From Aminobacter aganoensis (lineage in GTDB: Bacteria; Pseudomonadota; Alphaproteobacteria; Rhizobiales; Rhizobiaceae): 64,000 nt of DNA. A program made the position numbers and the translations under genes. The notes beneath the pieces were generated by a model. That model was given only the letters and a program-made list of their open reading frames with translations. It searched no databases and was not told the origin of the DNA. Where the stretch lies: assembly GCF_014206975.1 (NCBI RefSeq), contig NZ_JACHOU010000003.1, positions 1 to 64,000 on the forward strand, written 5' to 3'. Below, piece by piece: positions 16,302 through 25,541 of this stretch. Every line of letters starts with the position of its first letter. Position 1 is the stretch's first letter.

Positions 16302-16405
16302 GCGGCTGAGGCGGACTGCGGCAGCTTGCACGGGGTGATTGTCGTTCAGAAAAGCGCGAACCCATGGGTACGCCTCCCGAACTTGCCGGGCGCAGGGCTA
16401 CCACC

Positions 16406-17710
16406 CTAAACCTTCACCAACTGCTCCACCCGGTCCTTCTCACCAAAGATGCGCAAGTAACGCGCGATTTCCTTTTTGTCGCCTGTGGCCTTGGCCGGGT
16501 TGTCCGACAGCTTGACCGCCGGGCGGCCATTGGTTTCGGTGACCTTGCAGACCAGAGAAATGGCGTTGAGCCTGTCGGTTTCCTTCGGCGCGCAGCCTTC
16601 GAAATCGTTGGTCAGGTTGGTGCCCCAGCCGAAGGACATGCGCACCTTGCCCTCGAAATGGCGGTAGGTCTCGATGATGGTGTCGACATCGAGGCCGTCA
16701 GAGAAAATCAAGAGCTTCGAGCGCGCGTCCTGGCCCTTCTTGCGCCACCAGTCGATGATGCGCTCGCCGCCTTCGATGGGCGGGGCGCTGTCGGGGCGGA
16801 AGCCGGTCCAGTCGGCGACCCAGTCGGGCGCGTCGCGCAGGAAGGCAGCGGTGCCGAAGGCGTCGGGCAGGACGATCAGGAGGTTGCCGCCATAATAGCG
16901 CTGCCAGTCGCGCAGCACCGTGTAGGGCGACTGCTTGAGCTCGTCCTCGCTGTTGGCGAGTGCGGCATAGACCATCGGCAGCTCGTGCGCGTTGGTGCCG
17001 AGCGCCTCGAGGTCGGTGTCCATCGCCAGAAGCACGTTGGAGGTGCCGGTGAACGCGTCGCCGATGCCTTCCTTGAGCGCCTCGACGCACCAGCGCTGCC
17101 ACAGGAAGGAGTGGCGGCGGCGGGTACCGAAGTCGGAGATCTTGATCTCGGGCAGCATCTTCAGCCGCTCGGTCTTGTCCCACATCTTGGCCTTGGCGCG
17201 GGCATAGAGCACATCGAGCGCGAACGGCCCGAACGCCTTCATCGCCGAGCGCGAGCGCAGCTCGTTGATGATGGCGAGCGCCGGGATCTCCCACATCGAG
17301 GTGAGCACCCAGGGGCCGGCGAAGGTCAGCTCATATTGGCCGTCGCGCTTTTCCAGATGGTAGGGCGGCAGCTGGAAGTTCTCGAGCCAGGCCAGGAACT
17401 CCGGCTCGAAGATCTGCTTGCGGCCGTAGAAATTGTTGCCGCCGAGCCAGATCATTTCCTTCTTGGAAAAGCGCAGGGTGCGCGCATGGTCGAGCTGCTC
17501 GCGCAACTCGCCCTCGTCGATCTCCTCGGCGAGCTTGACCGAGGTGGCGCGGTTGATCAGCGAAAAGGTAGCGTTGACCTTGGGGTGCATGCCCCAGATC
17601 ATCTGCAGCATCAGCAGCTTGTAGAAGTCCGTGTCGAGCAGCGAGCGGACGATCGGATCGAGCTTCCAGGTGTGGTTGTACACCCGCCGTGCAATATCGG
17701 TCCTGGCCAT
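16406..17710 (-). CDS. pncB: Nicotinate phosphoribosyltransferase
   Basis: A 434-residue enzyme that makes nicotinate mononucleotide from nicotinate and PRPP, with ATP hydrolysis, in NAD salvage. Family hallmarks are [13 protein letters not shown] at the N-terminus, ELRSRS, the [10 protein letters not shown] loop whose His is the one phosphorylated in the family, [10 protein letters not shown] and [11 protein letters not shown] with [12 protein letters not shown] near the phosphoribosyl site. Full length for the family. The gene stands alone on the minus strand; it completes the salvage route begun by pncA at 7460. Confidence 0.96.
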   Translation of the reverse strand: MARTDIARRVYNHTWKLDPIVRSLLDTDFYKLLMLQMIWGMHPKVNATFSLINRATSVKLAEEIDEGELREQLDHARTLRFSKKEMIWLGGNNFYGRKQIFEPEFLAWLENFQLPPYHLEKRDGQYELTFAGPWVLTSMWEIPALAIINELRSRSAMKAFGPFALDVLYARAKAKMWDKTERLKMLPEIKISDFGTRRRHSFLWQRWCVEALKEGIGDAFTGTSNVLLAMDTDLEALGTNAHELPMVYAALANSEDELKQSPYTVLRDWQRYYGGNLLIVLPDAFGTAAFLRDAPDWVADWTGFRPDSAPPIEGGERIIDWWRKKGQDARSKLLIFSDGLDVDTIIETYRHFEGKVRMSFGWGTNLTNDFEGCAPKETDRLNAISLVCKVTETNGRPAVKLSDNPAKATGDKKEIARYLRIFGEKDRVEQLVKV

Positions 17711-17877
17711 GCCGCTTCATTCCTCCTTGGCGATCCCCCGCCGCAGGGGTCTGGACCGCATCCTCGCTGATAGCATTGGGATATAGCGCCGGAGCGATCA
17801 AGCTGCCGACGAGAAAAAAGCAACCGTGGCCCTATCGTTGCATCGGCAGCACAAGAAAGACGAGGCGGCCCCAATGC

Positions 17878-18840
17878 TTAGCCCGTCGCCGTCGCTTTCT
17901 GCCCGCGCCGCTTGCGGATGCTGATCTGGCCGGTGACGGCCTGTTCGGTGCGCGCCGGCAATTCCTCGCGCTGGGCGAACAGCCAGTCGATGAAGACCTG
18001 GGCGATGGGCGCCGATTTCACCTCGTTGCGGCAGACGACGTAGAAGGCGTCGACCGCCGGCACCGACAGATTGAACGGCGTCACCAGCTGTCCCCTGGCG
18101 AGCATGCTCGACGCGGTGACGCTGTCGCCCAGTGCCAGGCCGTGGCCGTGGACGGCGGCTTCGGTGGTCAGGCTGGCGCCCGACATGTGATGCTGCTGCA
18201 CCGGCCGGAGGTCGAGCGCGTCGGCGGCCGCAAGCCAGGTGTGCCATTCGCGGCCGTCGTCGGCATGCAGGAGCACGTGGTCGGCAAGGTCGCGGACACT
18301 GCGGATCGGCCGGTTGTTGATCAGCGTCGGGCTGACGACCGGGAACAGCTCCAGCGTCGACCATTTCTTCAGCCAGCAATCGGTCCAGCTGCCGTCGCCA
18401 TAGAGCACGCAGACGTCGACGTCGGGCGCATGGATGTCGCGTGGATCGTTGGAGGCGTTCAGGCGCAGGCTGATGCCGGGATATTGCGAGGTGAAGCCGC
18501 CGACCCGGGGCACCAGCCAGAGCGACAGCAGCGCCGGCACGCAGCTGACCGTCAGCTTGCCCGAACTCGTCGGCCGCGTCATGCGCGCAGTGGCCGAGGC
18601 GATGCTTTCGAAGGCGCCGGTCACCGCAGGCAGCAGCTCGGCGCCTTGCGGGGTCAGCTTGAGCCGCGATCCGGCGCGCTCCAGCAACTTGACCTTGAGC
18701 GTCGCCTCCAGCGCCCGGATCTGGTGGCTGATGGCGCCATGGGTGACGTTGAGTTCGCCCGCCGCCTTGGTCAGCGAGCCATGACGCGCAGTCGCCTCGA
18801 AGGCGCGCAGCGGGTTGAGCGGGGGCAGGCGCCGGGACAT
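17878..18840 (-). CDS. LysR family transcriptional regulator (GcvA-like)
   Basis: A 320-residue regulator starting MSRRLPPLNPLRAFEATARHG. The winged helix-turn-helix covers about residues 8-65 (SLTKAAGELNVTHGAISHQIRALE) and a LysR_substrate domain follows to the end. Its AFEATARHGSLTKAA and SHQIRALE pattern is that of the GcvA/AmpR branch. ATG 18840 has GGAGA about five bases upstream; a longer frame would cross the operator. It diverges from the ureohydrolase gene at 19049, the usual layout for a LysR activator and its target. A perfect palindrome lies between them. Inducer unknown; a guanidino compound or polyamine is a guess from context. Confidence 0.88.
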   Translation of the reverse strand: MSRRLPPLNPLRAFEATARHGSLTKAAGELNVTHGAISHQIRALEATLKVKLLERAGSRLKLTPQGAELLPAVTGAFESIASATARMTRPTSSGKLTVSCVPALLSLWLVPRVGGFTSQYPGISLRLNASNDPRDIHAPDVDVCVLYGDGSWTDCWLKKWSTLELFPVVSPTLINNRPIRSVRDLADHVLLHADDGREWHTWLAAADALDLRPVQQHHMSGASLTTEAAVHGHGLALGDSVTASSMLARGQLVTPFNLSVPAVDAFYVVCRNEVKSAPIAQVFIDWLFAQREELPARTEQAVTGQISIRKRRGQKATATG

Positions 18841-18869
18841 GAAATCTCCGCCTGGGAGGGACGGTCCAT

Positions 18870-18886
18870 TGTGAGAAATTCTCACA
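18870..18886. promoter_or_regulatory. Perfect 17-bp palindrome, probable LysR operator
   Basis: TGTGAGAA-A-TTCTCACA, a perfect inverted repeat 30 bp upstream of the LysR start and 163 bp upstream of the ureohydrolase start. It contains the T-N11-A form expected of LysR sites. Such boxes usually control the regulator itself and the divergent gene. An AT-rich stretch with possible promoter elements follows at 18895-18915. Confidence 0.7.
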
Positions 18887-18960
18887 CGATAGACCTTAAC
18901 ATTATCAATTGCTATTTCAACGGCGCTGCCGGAAACTCGCTGCAATAACAACCAAAAAGC

Positions 18961-19026
18961 ATGCGGGGAACACGAGGTACAGGCTGGCCGCCGGGAGCGG
19001 ACGGCCGCAGGCGATCATTCCCGCAT
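18961..19026 (+). ncRNA. Possible structured 5' leader of the ureohydrolase gene
   Basis: ATGCGGGGAA (18961-18970) can pair with TTCCCGCAT (19018-19026), nine pairs with one bulged G. Inside, GGCCG (18986-18990) can pair with CGGCC (19002-19006), leaving CACGAGGTACAGG unpaired on the 5' side. The ribosome-binding site follows 11 bases later at 19037-19043. This could be a cis-regulatory RNA, but the fold was found by eye, GC-rich DNA folds readily, and I cannot match it to a known riboswitch class. Confidence 0.3.
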
Positions 19027-19048
19027 TGCGACTTACGAGGAGGCAATC

Positions 19049-20110
19049 ATGGGTTTCGACGTCAACAAGCTTGCCGAGCTGCGCCAGAAATACGGCGAAG
19101 GCCATGGCGGCGATCTGTTCGACCCGAAGTTTCGCCGTGTCGCCGACAAGATCTTCAACAAGGCGGGCACGCGGCTGGCGCCCTATTCGGGCGTGCCGAC
19201 CTTCCTGACCGCACCCTATCTCCAGGTCGACAACGACAATCCCGATTTCGGCGACCTGCAGGTGGCAATGATCGGCGTGCCGATGGATCTCGGCGTCACC
19301 AACCGTCCGGGCTCGCGCTTCGGCCCGCGCGCGCTGCGCACCATCGAGCGTATCGGTCCCTACAATCACGTGCTCGACTGCGCCCCGGTGCAGGAGCTGC
19401 GTGTCGCCGACATCGGCGACGTGCCGTTCCGCAGCCGCTATCGCCTCGAGCTCAGCCATGAGGACATCGAGCGCCGCATCGGCCAGATCGTCGACGCCGG
19501 CGTGGTGCCGCTGTCGGTCGGCGGCGACCATTCGATCACCCATCCGATCCTCAAGGCGGTGGGCAAGAAGCGCCCGGTCGGCATGATCCACATCGATGCC
19601 CATTGCGACACCGGCGGCGCTTACGACCTGACCAAGTTCCACCATGGCGGCCCGTTCCGCAACGCGGTGCTCGACGGCGTGCTCGACCCCACCCGCGTCA
19701 TCCAGATCGGAATCCGCGGTTCGGCCGAATATCTGTGGGAGTTCTCCTACGAGTCCGGCATGACAGTCATCCATGCCGAGGAGATCAGCGGCATGGGCAT
19801 CCCGGCCGTCATCGAGAAGGCCAAGAAGATCGTCGGCGACGGCCCGACCTATCTCTCCTTCGACATTGACAGCCTCGACCCGGCCTTTGCGCCGGGCACC
19901 GGAACGCCCGAAGTGGGCGGGCTGACAACGCGCGAAGTGCTGGAGATCGTCCGCGGCCTCAAGGGCCTCAACCTTGTCGGCGGCGACGTCGTCGAGGTGG
20001 CGCCGCAATACGACTCGACCACCAACACCGCGCATGCCGGCGCCCAGGTGCTGTTCGAAATCCTCAGCCTGATGCTGTTCAGCCCCTTCGTCACCGGCAA
20101 GGGTGCCTGA
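19049..20110 (+). CDS. speB: Agmatinase / guanidino-acid hydrolase family protein
   Basis: A 353-residue manganese-dependent ureohydrolase that releases urea from a guanidino compound such as agmatine, guanidinobutyrate or guanidinopropionate. The metal-binding set is complete: GGDHS, HIDAHCD and SFDIDSLDPAFAPGTGTPE, with EVAPQYD near the C-terminus. It is longer than classic agmatinase (about 305 residues), with a roughly 50-residue N-terminal extension common in the guanidino-acid hydrolase branch. Start ATG has GAGGAGG at 19037-19043. It leads a plus-strand run of transport genes, and the released urea could feed the urease at 32.7-40.1 kb. Exact substrate unresolved; the symbol is used in the family sense. 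Confidence 0.85.
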   Translation: MGFDVNKLAELRQKYGEGHGGDLFDPKFRRVADKIFNKAGTRLAPYSGVPTFLTAPYLQVDNDNPDFGDLQVAMIGVPMDLGVTNRPGSRFGPRALRTIERIGPYNHVLDCAPVQELRVADIGDVPFRSRYRLELSHEDIERRIGQIVDAGVVPLSVGGDHSITHPILKAVGKKRPVGMIHIDAHCDTGGAYDLTKFHHGGPFRNAVLDGVLDPTRVIQIGIRGSAEYLWEFSYESGMTVIHAEEISGMGIPAVIEKAKKIVGDGPTYLSFDIDSLDPAFAPGTGTPEVGGLTTREVLEIVRGLKGLNLVGGDVVEVAPQYDSTTNTAHAGAQVLFEILSLMLFSPFVTGKGA

Positions 20111-20202
20111 CCACAGCAATTTCGACTGGCCGCTGTTCTGGAAGCGGCGGCCAGGTGCTATCGCGACACTTCAACAACCAGACATTCCGAGGGATTCACG
20201 AC

Positions 20203-21006
20203 ATGAACATCAAGACGACACTCAGATCGACTGCCGCCGCCTTGCTTGTCGCCGTAACAGCGGCCCTCGCCGCCCAGCCGGCCCATGCCGACGCGCTCGA
20301 GGACATCGCCAAGGCCGGCCAGATCAATGTCGGCGTCTTTGCCGATTTTCCGCCCTTCTCCTCGGCCAGCGCCGACATGAGCCTCAAGGGCTATGACATG
20401 GACGTGGCGCAGGCAATCGCCGACGCGCTGAAGGTCAAGCTCAATCCGGTGCCGGTCACCGGTCAGAACCGCATTCCCTACCTGACCGACAAGCGCGTCG
20501 ACCTTTTGATGAGTGTCGGCTATTCCAAGGAGCGCGAGCAGGTCATCGACTTCGCCGCGGCCTATGCGCCCTACTACATCGCCGTGATCGGCCCTGCCGA
20601 GCTCAAGGTTGCCGGCAAGGACGACCTCGCCGAGAAGTCGATCGCCGTCAATCGCGGCACGCTCGAGGACACCTCGCTGACTGAGGCGGCACCCGCCGGC
20701 GCCGACATCAAGCGCTTCGACAATTACAACGCCGTCATCCAGGCCTTCATTTCCGGCCAGACCCAGCTGATGGTGGTCGGCAACGACGTCGGCGCCCAGG
20801 TGCTCGCGCGTCAGGAGGCGCTGAAGCCGGAGCAGAAGTTCCAGCTCCTCACCTCGCCGTCGCATATCGGTCTCAACAAGAGCGAGGAAGGCCTGAAGAA
20901 GGTCATCAACGACACGGTGGCTGCGATGCTCGCCGACGGCCGTCTCAACACCGCGTCGGAAGCCTGGCTCAAGACCCCGCTCAACCCCGAGAACCTCAAG
21001 GATTGA
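20203..21006 (+). CDS. Polar amino acid-type ABC transporter substrate-binding protein
   Basis: A 267-residue periplasmic binding protein of the family-3 solute-binding type. The signal peptide ends near QPAHADA. The mature domain has GQINVGVFADFPPFSS, GYDMDVAQAIADAL, NRIPYLTDKRVDLLM and VNRGTLEDTSLTE, the standard bilobed ligand-binding signature of this family. ATG 20203 is preferred to a start 48 nt upstream because it gives a clean signal peptide. It follows the ureohydrolase by 92 nt and two permease genes follow, so it probably delivers a guanidino compound or basic amino acid. Confidence 0.88.
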   Translation: MNIKTTLRSTAAALLVAVTAALAAQPAHADALEDIAKAGQINVGVFADFPPFSSASADMSLKGYDMDVAQAIADALKVKLNPVPVTGQNRIPYLTDKRVDLLMSVGYSKEREQVIDFAAAYAPYYIAVIGPAELKVAGKDDLAEKSIAVNRGTLEDTSLTEAAPAGADIKRFDNYNAVIQAFISGQTQLMVVGNDVGAQVLARQEALKPEQKFQLLTSPSHIGLNKSEEGLKKVINDTVAAMLADGRLNTASEAWLKTPLNPENLKD

Positions 21007-21008
21007 TC

Positions 21009-21677
21009 GTGGGCTACAGCCTCGACTTCGGCTGGCTTGAAGGGGCCGTGGGCGCAATCGCCCGCGGCGCCGCCATGACGGTCTTCCTGATCGTGGTGAC
21101 GACGATTGCCGGGACGCTGATCAGCGTGCTGGCGGCGGCCGGGCGGCGCAGCGGGCCGACATGGCTGAAGCGCGCCATCACGGTCTATGTCGAGGTGATC
21201 AGGAACACGCCGTTCCTGGTGCAATTGTTCTTCATCTTCTTCGGCCTGCCGGCGATCGGCATCCGGCTCGATCCGATCGTCGCCGCCATCCTGGCGATGA
21301 CGCTGAACATGGCGGCCTACACCACAGAAATCGTCGGCGCCGGCCTCGACGCTGTGCCGAAAGGCCAGCGCGAAGCCGCCCTGGCTTTGGGCTTGCGGCC
21401 GCGCCAGGTCTTCGTAAAGATCGTCTTGCCGCAGGCGCTCAAGGTCATCTTCCCTGCGCTGACGAGCCAGATCGTGATCATGATGCTCGAGTCTTCGGTG
21501 GTGTCGCAGATCGCAGTCAGCGAACTCACCTACGAAGCCGACATGCTGCAGGCACGGACCTTCCGCCCCTTCGAGACCTACTTCGTCGTCGCGATGATCT
21601 ATCTCGGCCTGTCGATCGCACTGCGCCGTTTCCTCGTCGGCATCGGCCGGCGCACGCTCTCGGCGGGTGTGTCATGA
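21009..21677 (+). CDS. Polar amino acid-type ABC transporter permease (1)
   Basis: A 222-residue HisM/GlnP-type inner-membrane permease with about five helices. It carries the family's EAA-like loop GAGLDAVPKGQREAALALGLRPRQVFVKIVLPQALK and the start-side VIRNTPFLVQLFFIFFGLP. GTG 21009 is chosen because AAGGA lies at 20998-21002, six bases upstream; a TTG at 21003 overlaps the previous stop but has no spacing. Its end overlaps the next permease by ATGA. Confidence 0.88.
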   Translation: MGYSLDFGWLEGAVGAIARGAAMTVFLIVVTTIAGTLISVLAAAGRRSGPTWLKRAITVYVEVIRNTPFLVQLFFIFFGLPAIGIRLDPIVAAILAMTLNMAAYTTEIVGAGLDAVPKGQREAALALGLRPRQVFVKIVLPQALKVIFPALTSQIVIMMLESSVVSQIAVSELTYEADMLQARTFRPFETYFVVAMIYLGLSIALRRFLVGIGRRTLSAGVS

Positions 21678-22321
21678 TCGAGTTCACCTTCTGGGACATA
21701 CTTCGCAACCTGCTCTTCGCTACCCGCTGGACCGTGCTGCTGTCGATCGTGGCCTTTGTCGGCGGCGGCATCGTCGGCGTCCTCATCCTGTTCCTGCGCA
21801 TCTCCAAGGCCAGGTGGGCGCGCCGCTTCGCCAGCGGCTACATCGCGCTGTTTCAGGGCACGCCCTTGCTGATGCAGCTGTTTTTGATGTTCTTCGGCCT
21901 GCCGATGCTCGGCTTCCGCATCGAGCCGTGGACGGCCGCCGTGCTCGGCCTGACCTTCTTTGCCAGCGCCTACCTCGCCGAGATTTGGCGCAGCGGTGTC
22001 GATGCCCTGCCGCGCGGCCAGTGGGATGCCGGTGCCAGCCTCGGCCTGCACTATGTCCAGGAGCTGCGCCTGGTGATCCTGCCGCAGGCCTTTGCCATCA
22101 CCCGCGCCCCGGTCGTCGGCTTTCTGGTCCAGTTGATCAAGGCGACGGCGCTGACCTCGATCATCGGTTTCGAGGAACTGCTCAGGACCTCGAACGCCAT
22201 CAACAACGCGACGTTCGAACCATTCACCGTCTACGGGCTGGTGGCGCTGATCTTCTTCGTGCTCTGCTACCCGCTGACCCAGTATGCCCGTTCATTGGAG
22301 GCCCGCGCCGCAGCACGCTGA
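21674..22321 (+). CDS. Polar amino acid-type ABC transporter permease (2)
   Basis: A 215-residue second permease of the same family, with FQGTPLLMQLFLMFFGLP and the EAA-like loop SGVDALPRGQWDAGASLGLHYVQELRLVILPQA. The start overlaps the stop of permease 1 by ATGA, so the two are translationally coupled and probably form a heterodimeric channel. No HisP/GlnQ-type ATPase follows, although this importer type needs one; the next ATPase belongs to the polyamine-type system. Confidence 0.88.
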   Translation: MIEFTFWDILRNLLFATRWTVLLSIVAFVGGGIVGVLILFLRISKARWARRFASGYIALFQGTPLLMQLFLMFFGLPMLGFRIEPWTAAVLGLTFFASAYLAEIWRSGVDALPRGQWDAGASLGLHYVQELRLVILPQAFAITRAPVVGFLVQLIKATALTSIIGFEELLRTSNAINNATFEPFTVYGLVALIFFVLCYPLTQYARSLEARAAAR

Positions 22322-22387
22322 ACGACACTCCATCATAACAATTGGGAACAGCCGGCACAAAGCCGGCAACAAATGAGGAGAATGAAG

Positions 22388-23476
22388 ATGACCAAGATAC
22401 TGAACCATCGGATCAGCCGCCGCGCCGTGCTCGGTGCCGGCGTCGCGTCGGCAAGCCTGCTTGCCATGCCCTCGGTCCTGCGCGCCCAGGACAGGTCGAT
22501 CAAGATCGGCGTCTATGGCGGCTACTTCAAGAAGTCCTTCGACGAGCACATCTTCCCCGAATTCACCAAGGCGACCGGCATCGCCGTCGAGTCGATCGCC
22601 GAGCCGACCGGCGAGGCCTGGCTGGTGCAGCTGGAGCAGGCGGCCAAAGCAGGCCAGGCGCCCGCCGACATTTCGATGATGTCGCAGACCTCGACGCTGA
22701 AGGGGCAGGCGACCGAACTGTGGACGCCGATCGATGCGGCCAAGATCAAGAACCACGGCAATCTGCTCGATCACTTCGTCAACAAATATCCTGACGGCCG
22801 CATCGCCGGCATCGGCGCCGTGGCGTGGTACATCACACTGGTGACCAACACGGACGTGTTCAAGGAGGCGCCGACCTCCTGGGCCGCCCTTTGGGATCCG
22901 GCAAACGCAGACAAGCTCGGGCTTTTGGCGCTGGCTTCCAACTCCTTCCTGCTCGAGGTCACGGCCTCCACCTTCATGGGCGGTACCAAGGCGCTCGACA
23001 CCGAGGAAGGCATCCTCAAGGCGTTCGAGAAGCTGGCCGAGGTCAAGCCGAATGTCCGGCTGTGGTATCGCGACGAGGCGCAGTTCGAACAGGCGCTGAA
23101 GTCGGGCGAAATCCCGATGGGCCAGTATTACCACGACGTCACCGGCCTGGCCGCGGCTGACGGCCAGCCCGTGCGCTCGACGTTCCCCAAGGAAGGCGGC
23201 ATCCAGGATTCCGGCAACTGGGTCATCTCGCGCGCCTCGACCATGGTCGATGAAGCGCATGTCTTCATCGACCATATGAGCCAGCCGGCCGTGCAGGCGC
23301 TGATGTCGCGCAAGGTTGGCACCGCGCCGACGCTCAAGAAAGAGGTTCTCGACCTCAAGCCGGAAGAGTTCGCCGCCGTCTCGTCCGACATTCCGCCGAT
23401 CATCCCGCGCTACGACCTCTACACCACCAAGGCCGACTGGATTAACCAGAAGTGGACCGAGCTGATCGTCGGCTGA
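22388..23476 (+). CDS. Spermidine/putrescine-type ABC transporter substrate-binding protein
   Basis: A 362-residue periplasmic binding protein of the SBP_bac (PotD/PotF-like) type. The N-terminus contains a twin-arginine motif ISRRAVLG with a hydrophobic run and a cut near LRAQDR. The mature chain starts SIKIGVYGGYFKKSFDEHIFPEFTKATG, followed by WLVQLEQAAKAGQAPADI. Three in-frame ATGs are close together; the one at 22388 has AGGAG (22376-22380) seven bases upstream and is preferred. It feeds the ATPase and permeases at 23653-26338. Confidence 0.88.
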   Translation: MTKILNHRISRRAVLGAGVASASLLAMPSVLRAQDRSIKIGVYGGYFKKSFDEHIFPEFTKATGIAVESIAEPTGEAWLVQLEQAAKAGQAPADISMMSQTSTLKGQATELWTPIDAAKIKNHGNLLDHFVNKYPDGRIAGIGAVAWYITLVTNTDVFKEAPTSWAALWDPANADKLGLLALASNSFLLEVTASTFMGGTKALDTEEGILKAFEKLAEVKPNVRLWYRDEAQFEQALKSGEIPMGQYYHDVTGLAAADGQPVRSTFPKEGGIQDSGNWVISRASTMVDEAHVFIDHMSQPAVQALMSRKVGTAPTLKKEVLDLKPEEFAAVSSDIPPIIPRYDLYTTKADWINQKWTELIVG

Positions 23477-23484
23477 GCGCCTTT

Positions 23485-23610
23485 CCCTTCTCCCCGTTTA
23501 CGGGGAGAAGGTGGCCCATAGGGCCGGATGAGGGGCAGAGCCAGCGCGGCAAGGCTCGCACCGCCCCTCATCTGCCTGCCGGCATCTTCTCCCCGTGAAC
23601 GGGGAGAAGA
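23485..23610. repeat. Mosaic palindromic intergenic repeat, copy 3
   Basis: Two hairpin modules in opposite orientation. CCTTCTCCCCGT-TT-ACGGGGAGAAGG is followed by GGATGAGGGGC; then CCCCTCATCTGCCTGCCGG leads into TCTTCTCCCCGT-GA-ACGGGGAGAAGA. It lies between the polyamine-type binding-protein gene and its ATPase gene. It has the same building blocks as copies 1, 2, 4 and 5. Confidence 0.85.
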
Positions 23611-23652
23611 GACGCTTTCCGCAACGCCGCTCCAACGTTTCAAGGCCCCCTC

Positions 23653-24690
23653 ATGTCCGGACTCGTGCTTAAGGACATCACCAAGTCATTCGGCAACTTC
23701 AAGGCCGTCGACACGGCCAACCTCTCGGTGCCGCATGGCAAGTTCGTCTGCCTGCTTGGCCCGTCCGGCTGCGGCAAGACCACGCTGCTGCGCATGATTG
23801 CCGGCCTCGAGGATCCGTCCAGCGGCGAGATCCTGCTCGACGGCACCGACATCACGCCGGTGCCGACGCACAAGCGCAATCTCGGCATGGTGTTCCAGTC
23901 GCTGGCGCTGTTTCCGCATTTGTCGGTCGGCGACAACATCGCCTATCCCTTGCGTATTCGCGGTGCCTCGCGCGACGAGCAGAAGAAGCGCTCGGACGAG
24001 CTGTTGAAGCTCATCCATCTGCCCGGCTTCGCCGACCGCCCAGTGGCCAAGCTGTCCGGCGGCCAGCGCCAGCGCGTCGCCATTGCGCGTGCGCTTGCGC
24101 TGTCGCCGAAGCTGTTCTTGCTCGATGAGCCACTGTCGGCGCTCGACGCCAAGCTGCGCGAGGCGATGCAGGTCGAGCTGCGCCAGCTGCAGCAGCGCCT
24201 CGGCATCACCACCTTCGTCGTCACCCACGACCAGCGCGAGGCGATGACCATGGCCGACCTCGTCGTCGTCATGGGACACGGCAAGATCCTGCAGGCGGCC
24301 CCGCCGATCGAGATCTACCGCAGGCCGGCCGACGCCTTCGTCGCCGACTTCATCGGCATGACCAATTTGCTCGACGCGGAAGTCGACCGCGTCGGCCGTG
24401 TCTCGGTGCTTGGACAGGCAATCCCCGGGCTGACCATGCCCGAGGGCCTGACCAGGGCGTCGGTGTCGATACGGCCCGAAGACGTGCATCTCGGCCCGGT
24501 TGGCGGCGACGCGATCGCCGGCACGGTCACCTTCGTGCGCGATCTCGGCGGCACCATCGAGACCTTCGTCGAGGCCGGCGGCAAGATCATCGTGGCGGTG
24601 GCCACGCCGCGCGAGCGGCCCGACGTCGTCGCCGGCCAGCAGGTCGGCGTGACCTTGCCGGCCGAAGCCTGCGTGGTGCTCAAGTCATGA
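23653..24690 (+). CDS. potA: Spermidine/putrescine-type ABC transporter ATP-binding protein
   Basis: A 345-residue ATPase of the CUT1/PotA type. Walker A is GPSGCGKTTLL, the signature LSGGQRQRVAIARAL, Walker B LFLLDEPLSALDAKLR and the switch His lies in VVTHDQREAMT. A C-terminal TOBE-type regulatory domain begins around residue 240 (FIGMTNLLDAEV) with SIRPEDVHLG. Its stop overlaps the next permease start by ATGA. It energises the two following permeases. Confidence 0.85.
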   Translation: MSGLVLKDITKSFGNFKAVDTANLSVPHGKFVCLLGPSGCGKTTLLRMIAGLEDPSSGEILLDGTDITPVPTHKRNLGMVFQSLALFPHLSVGDNIAYPLRIRGASRDEQKKRSDELLKLIHLPGFADRPVAKLSGGQRQRVAIARALALSPKLFLLDEPLSALDAKLREAMQVELRQLQQRLGITTFVVTHDQREAMTMADLVVVMGHGKILQAAPPIEIYRRPADAFVADFIGMTNLLDAEVDRVGRVSVLGQAIPGLTMPEGLTRASVSIRPEDVHLGPVGGDAIAGTVTFVRDLGGTIETFVEAGGKIIVAVATPRERPDVVAGQQVGVTLPAEACVVLKS

Positions 24691-25541
24691 AACGCGAGGC
24701 GCCGAAATCCCTGGCCGATTACAGCCCGCTGTTTTTCCCCGGGCTGATGCTGATCGTCTTCTTCGTTATCCCGTTCTCGACGATGATCGCCGTCAGCTTC
24801 TTCCAGCGCGATCCCTCGGGCTTCTACACGCCCGATTTCGTCTTCACCAATTATGCCCGCTTCCTCAGCCTGTTCTTCGCCAAGGTGCTGGGCTTCTCGC
24901 TGATGCTGGCAGTGATGGTGGCGATCTGCTGCGTGGTCATCGCCTTCCCCTTCACCTTCCTTCTGACCAGGCGGCCGCGCAAGGTCCAGACGGTCTGGCT
25001 CGTCTGCCTGCTGTCGGTGCTGTCGCTGTCGGAGGTCATCATCGGCTTTGCCTGGTCGACGCTGTTTTCGCGCACTGCCGGCATCACCAACCTGTTCGTC
25101 GCCATCGGCCTGATGAAGGAGCCGGTGGCGCTGCTGCCGAGCTTCTGGGCGGTGCTGACCGGCATGGTCTACCAGGCGCTGCCTTACACCATCCTGGTGC
25201 TCTATCCCGCCCTCGTAAGGCTCGACCCGACCTTGCTTGAAGCCGCGCGCACGCTCGGCGCCTCGCCGGTCAGGGCATTCATGAACGTCGTCGTGCCGGC
25301 GCTGCGCAACACCATCGTCGCCACGCTGATCATGGTCTTCGTCTTTGCGCTGGGCTCGTACCTCCTGCCGCAGATCCTCGGCCGGCCGTCGCACTGGACG
25401 CTGTCGGTCCTGATCACCGACCAGGCCATCTACCAGTCAAACATGCCCTTTGCCGCTGCAATGGCGGTGTTCCTGGTGCTGATGTCGCTGGCGCTGGTGG
25501 GGCTGACGCTGCTCGTCGGACGCAGGGAGAACGCGCTGTGA
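24687..25541 (+). CDS. Spermidine/putrescine-type ABC transporter permease (PotB-like)
   Basis: A 284-residue inner-membrane permease with about six helices. The N-terminal FFPGLMLIVFFVIPFSTMIAVSF is typical of PotB, and the EAA loop is LVRLDPTLLEAARTLGASPVRAFMNVVVPAL. It overlaps the ATPase gene upstream (ATGA) and the next permease downstream (GTGA), so all three are coupled. Confidence 0.87.
   Translation: MKREAPKSLADYSPLFFPGLMLIVFFVIPFSTMIAVSFFQRDPSGFYTPDFVFTNYARFLSLFFAKVLGFSLMLAVMVAICCVVIAFPFTFLLTRRPRKVQTVWLVCLLSVLSLSEVIIGFAWSTLFSRTAGITNLFVAIGLMKEPVALLPSFWAVLTGMVYQALPYTILVLYPALVRLDPTLLEAARTLGASPVRAFMNVVVPALRNTIVATLIMVFVFALGSYLLPQILGRPSHWTLSVLITDQAIYQSNMPFAAAMAVFLVLMSLALVGLTLLVGRRENAL

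Noticed and set aside
18961-19048. Guanidine-type riboswitch before the ureohydrolase gene
   Set aside because: An ACGAGG string recalls guanidine riboswitch motifs, but the defining stems and pseudoknot could not be drawn. Only an unclassified structured leader is reported.
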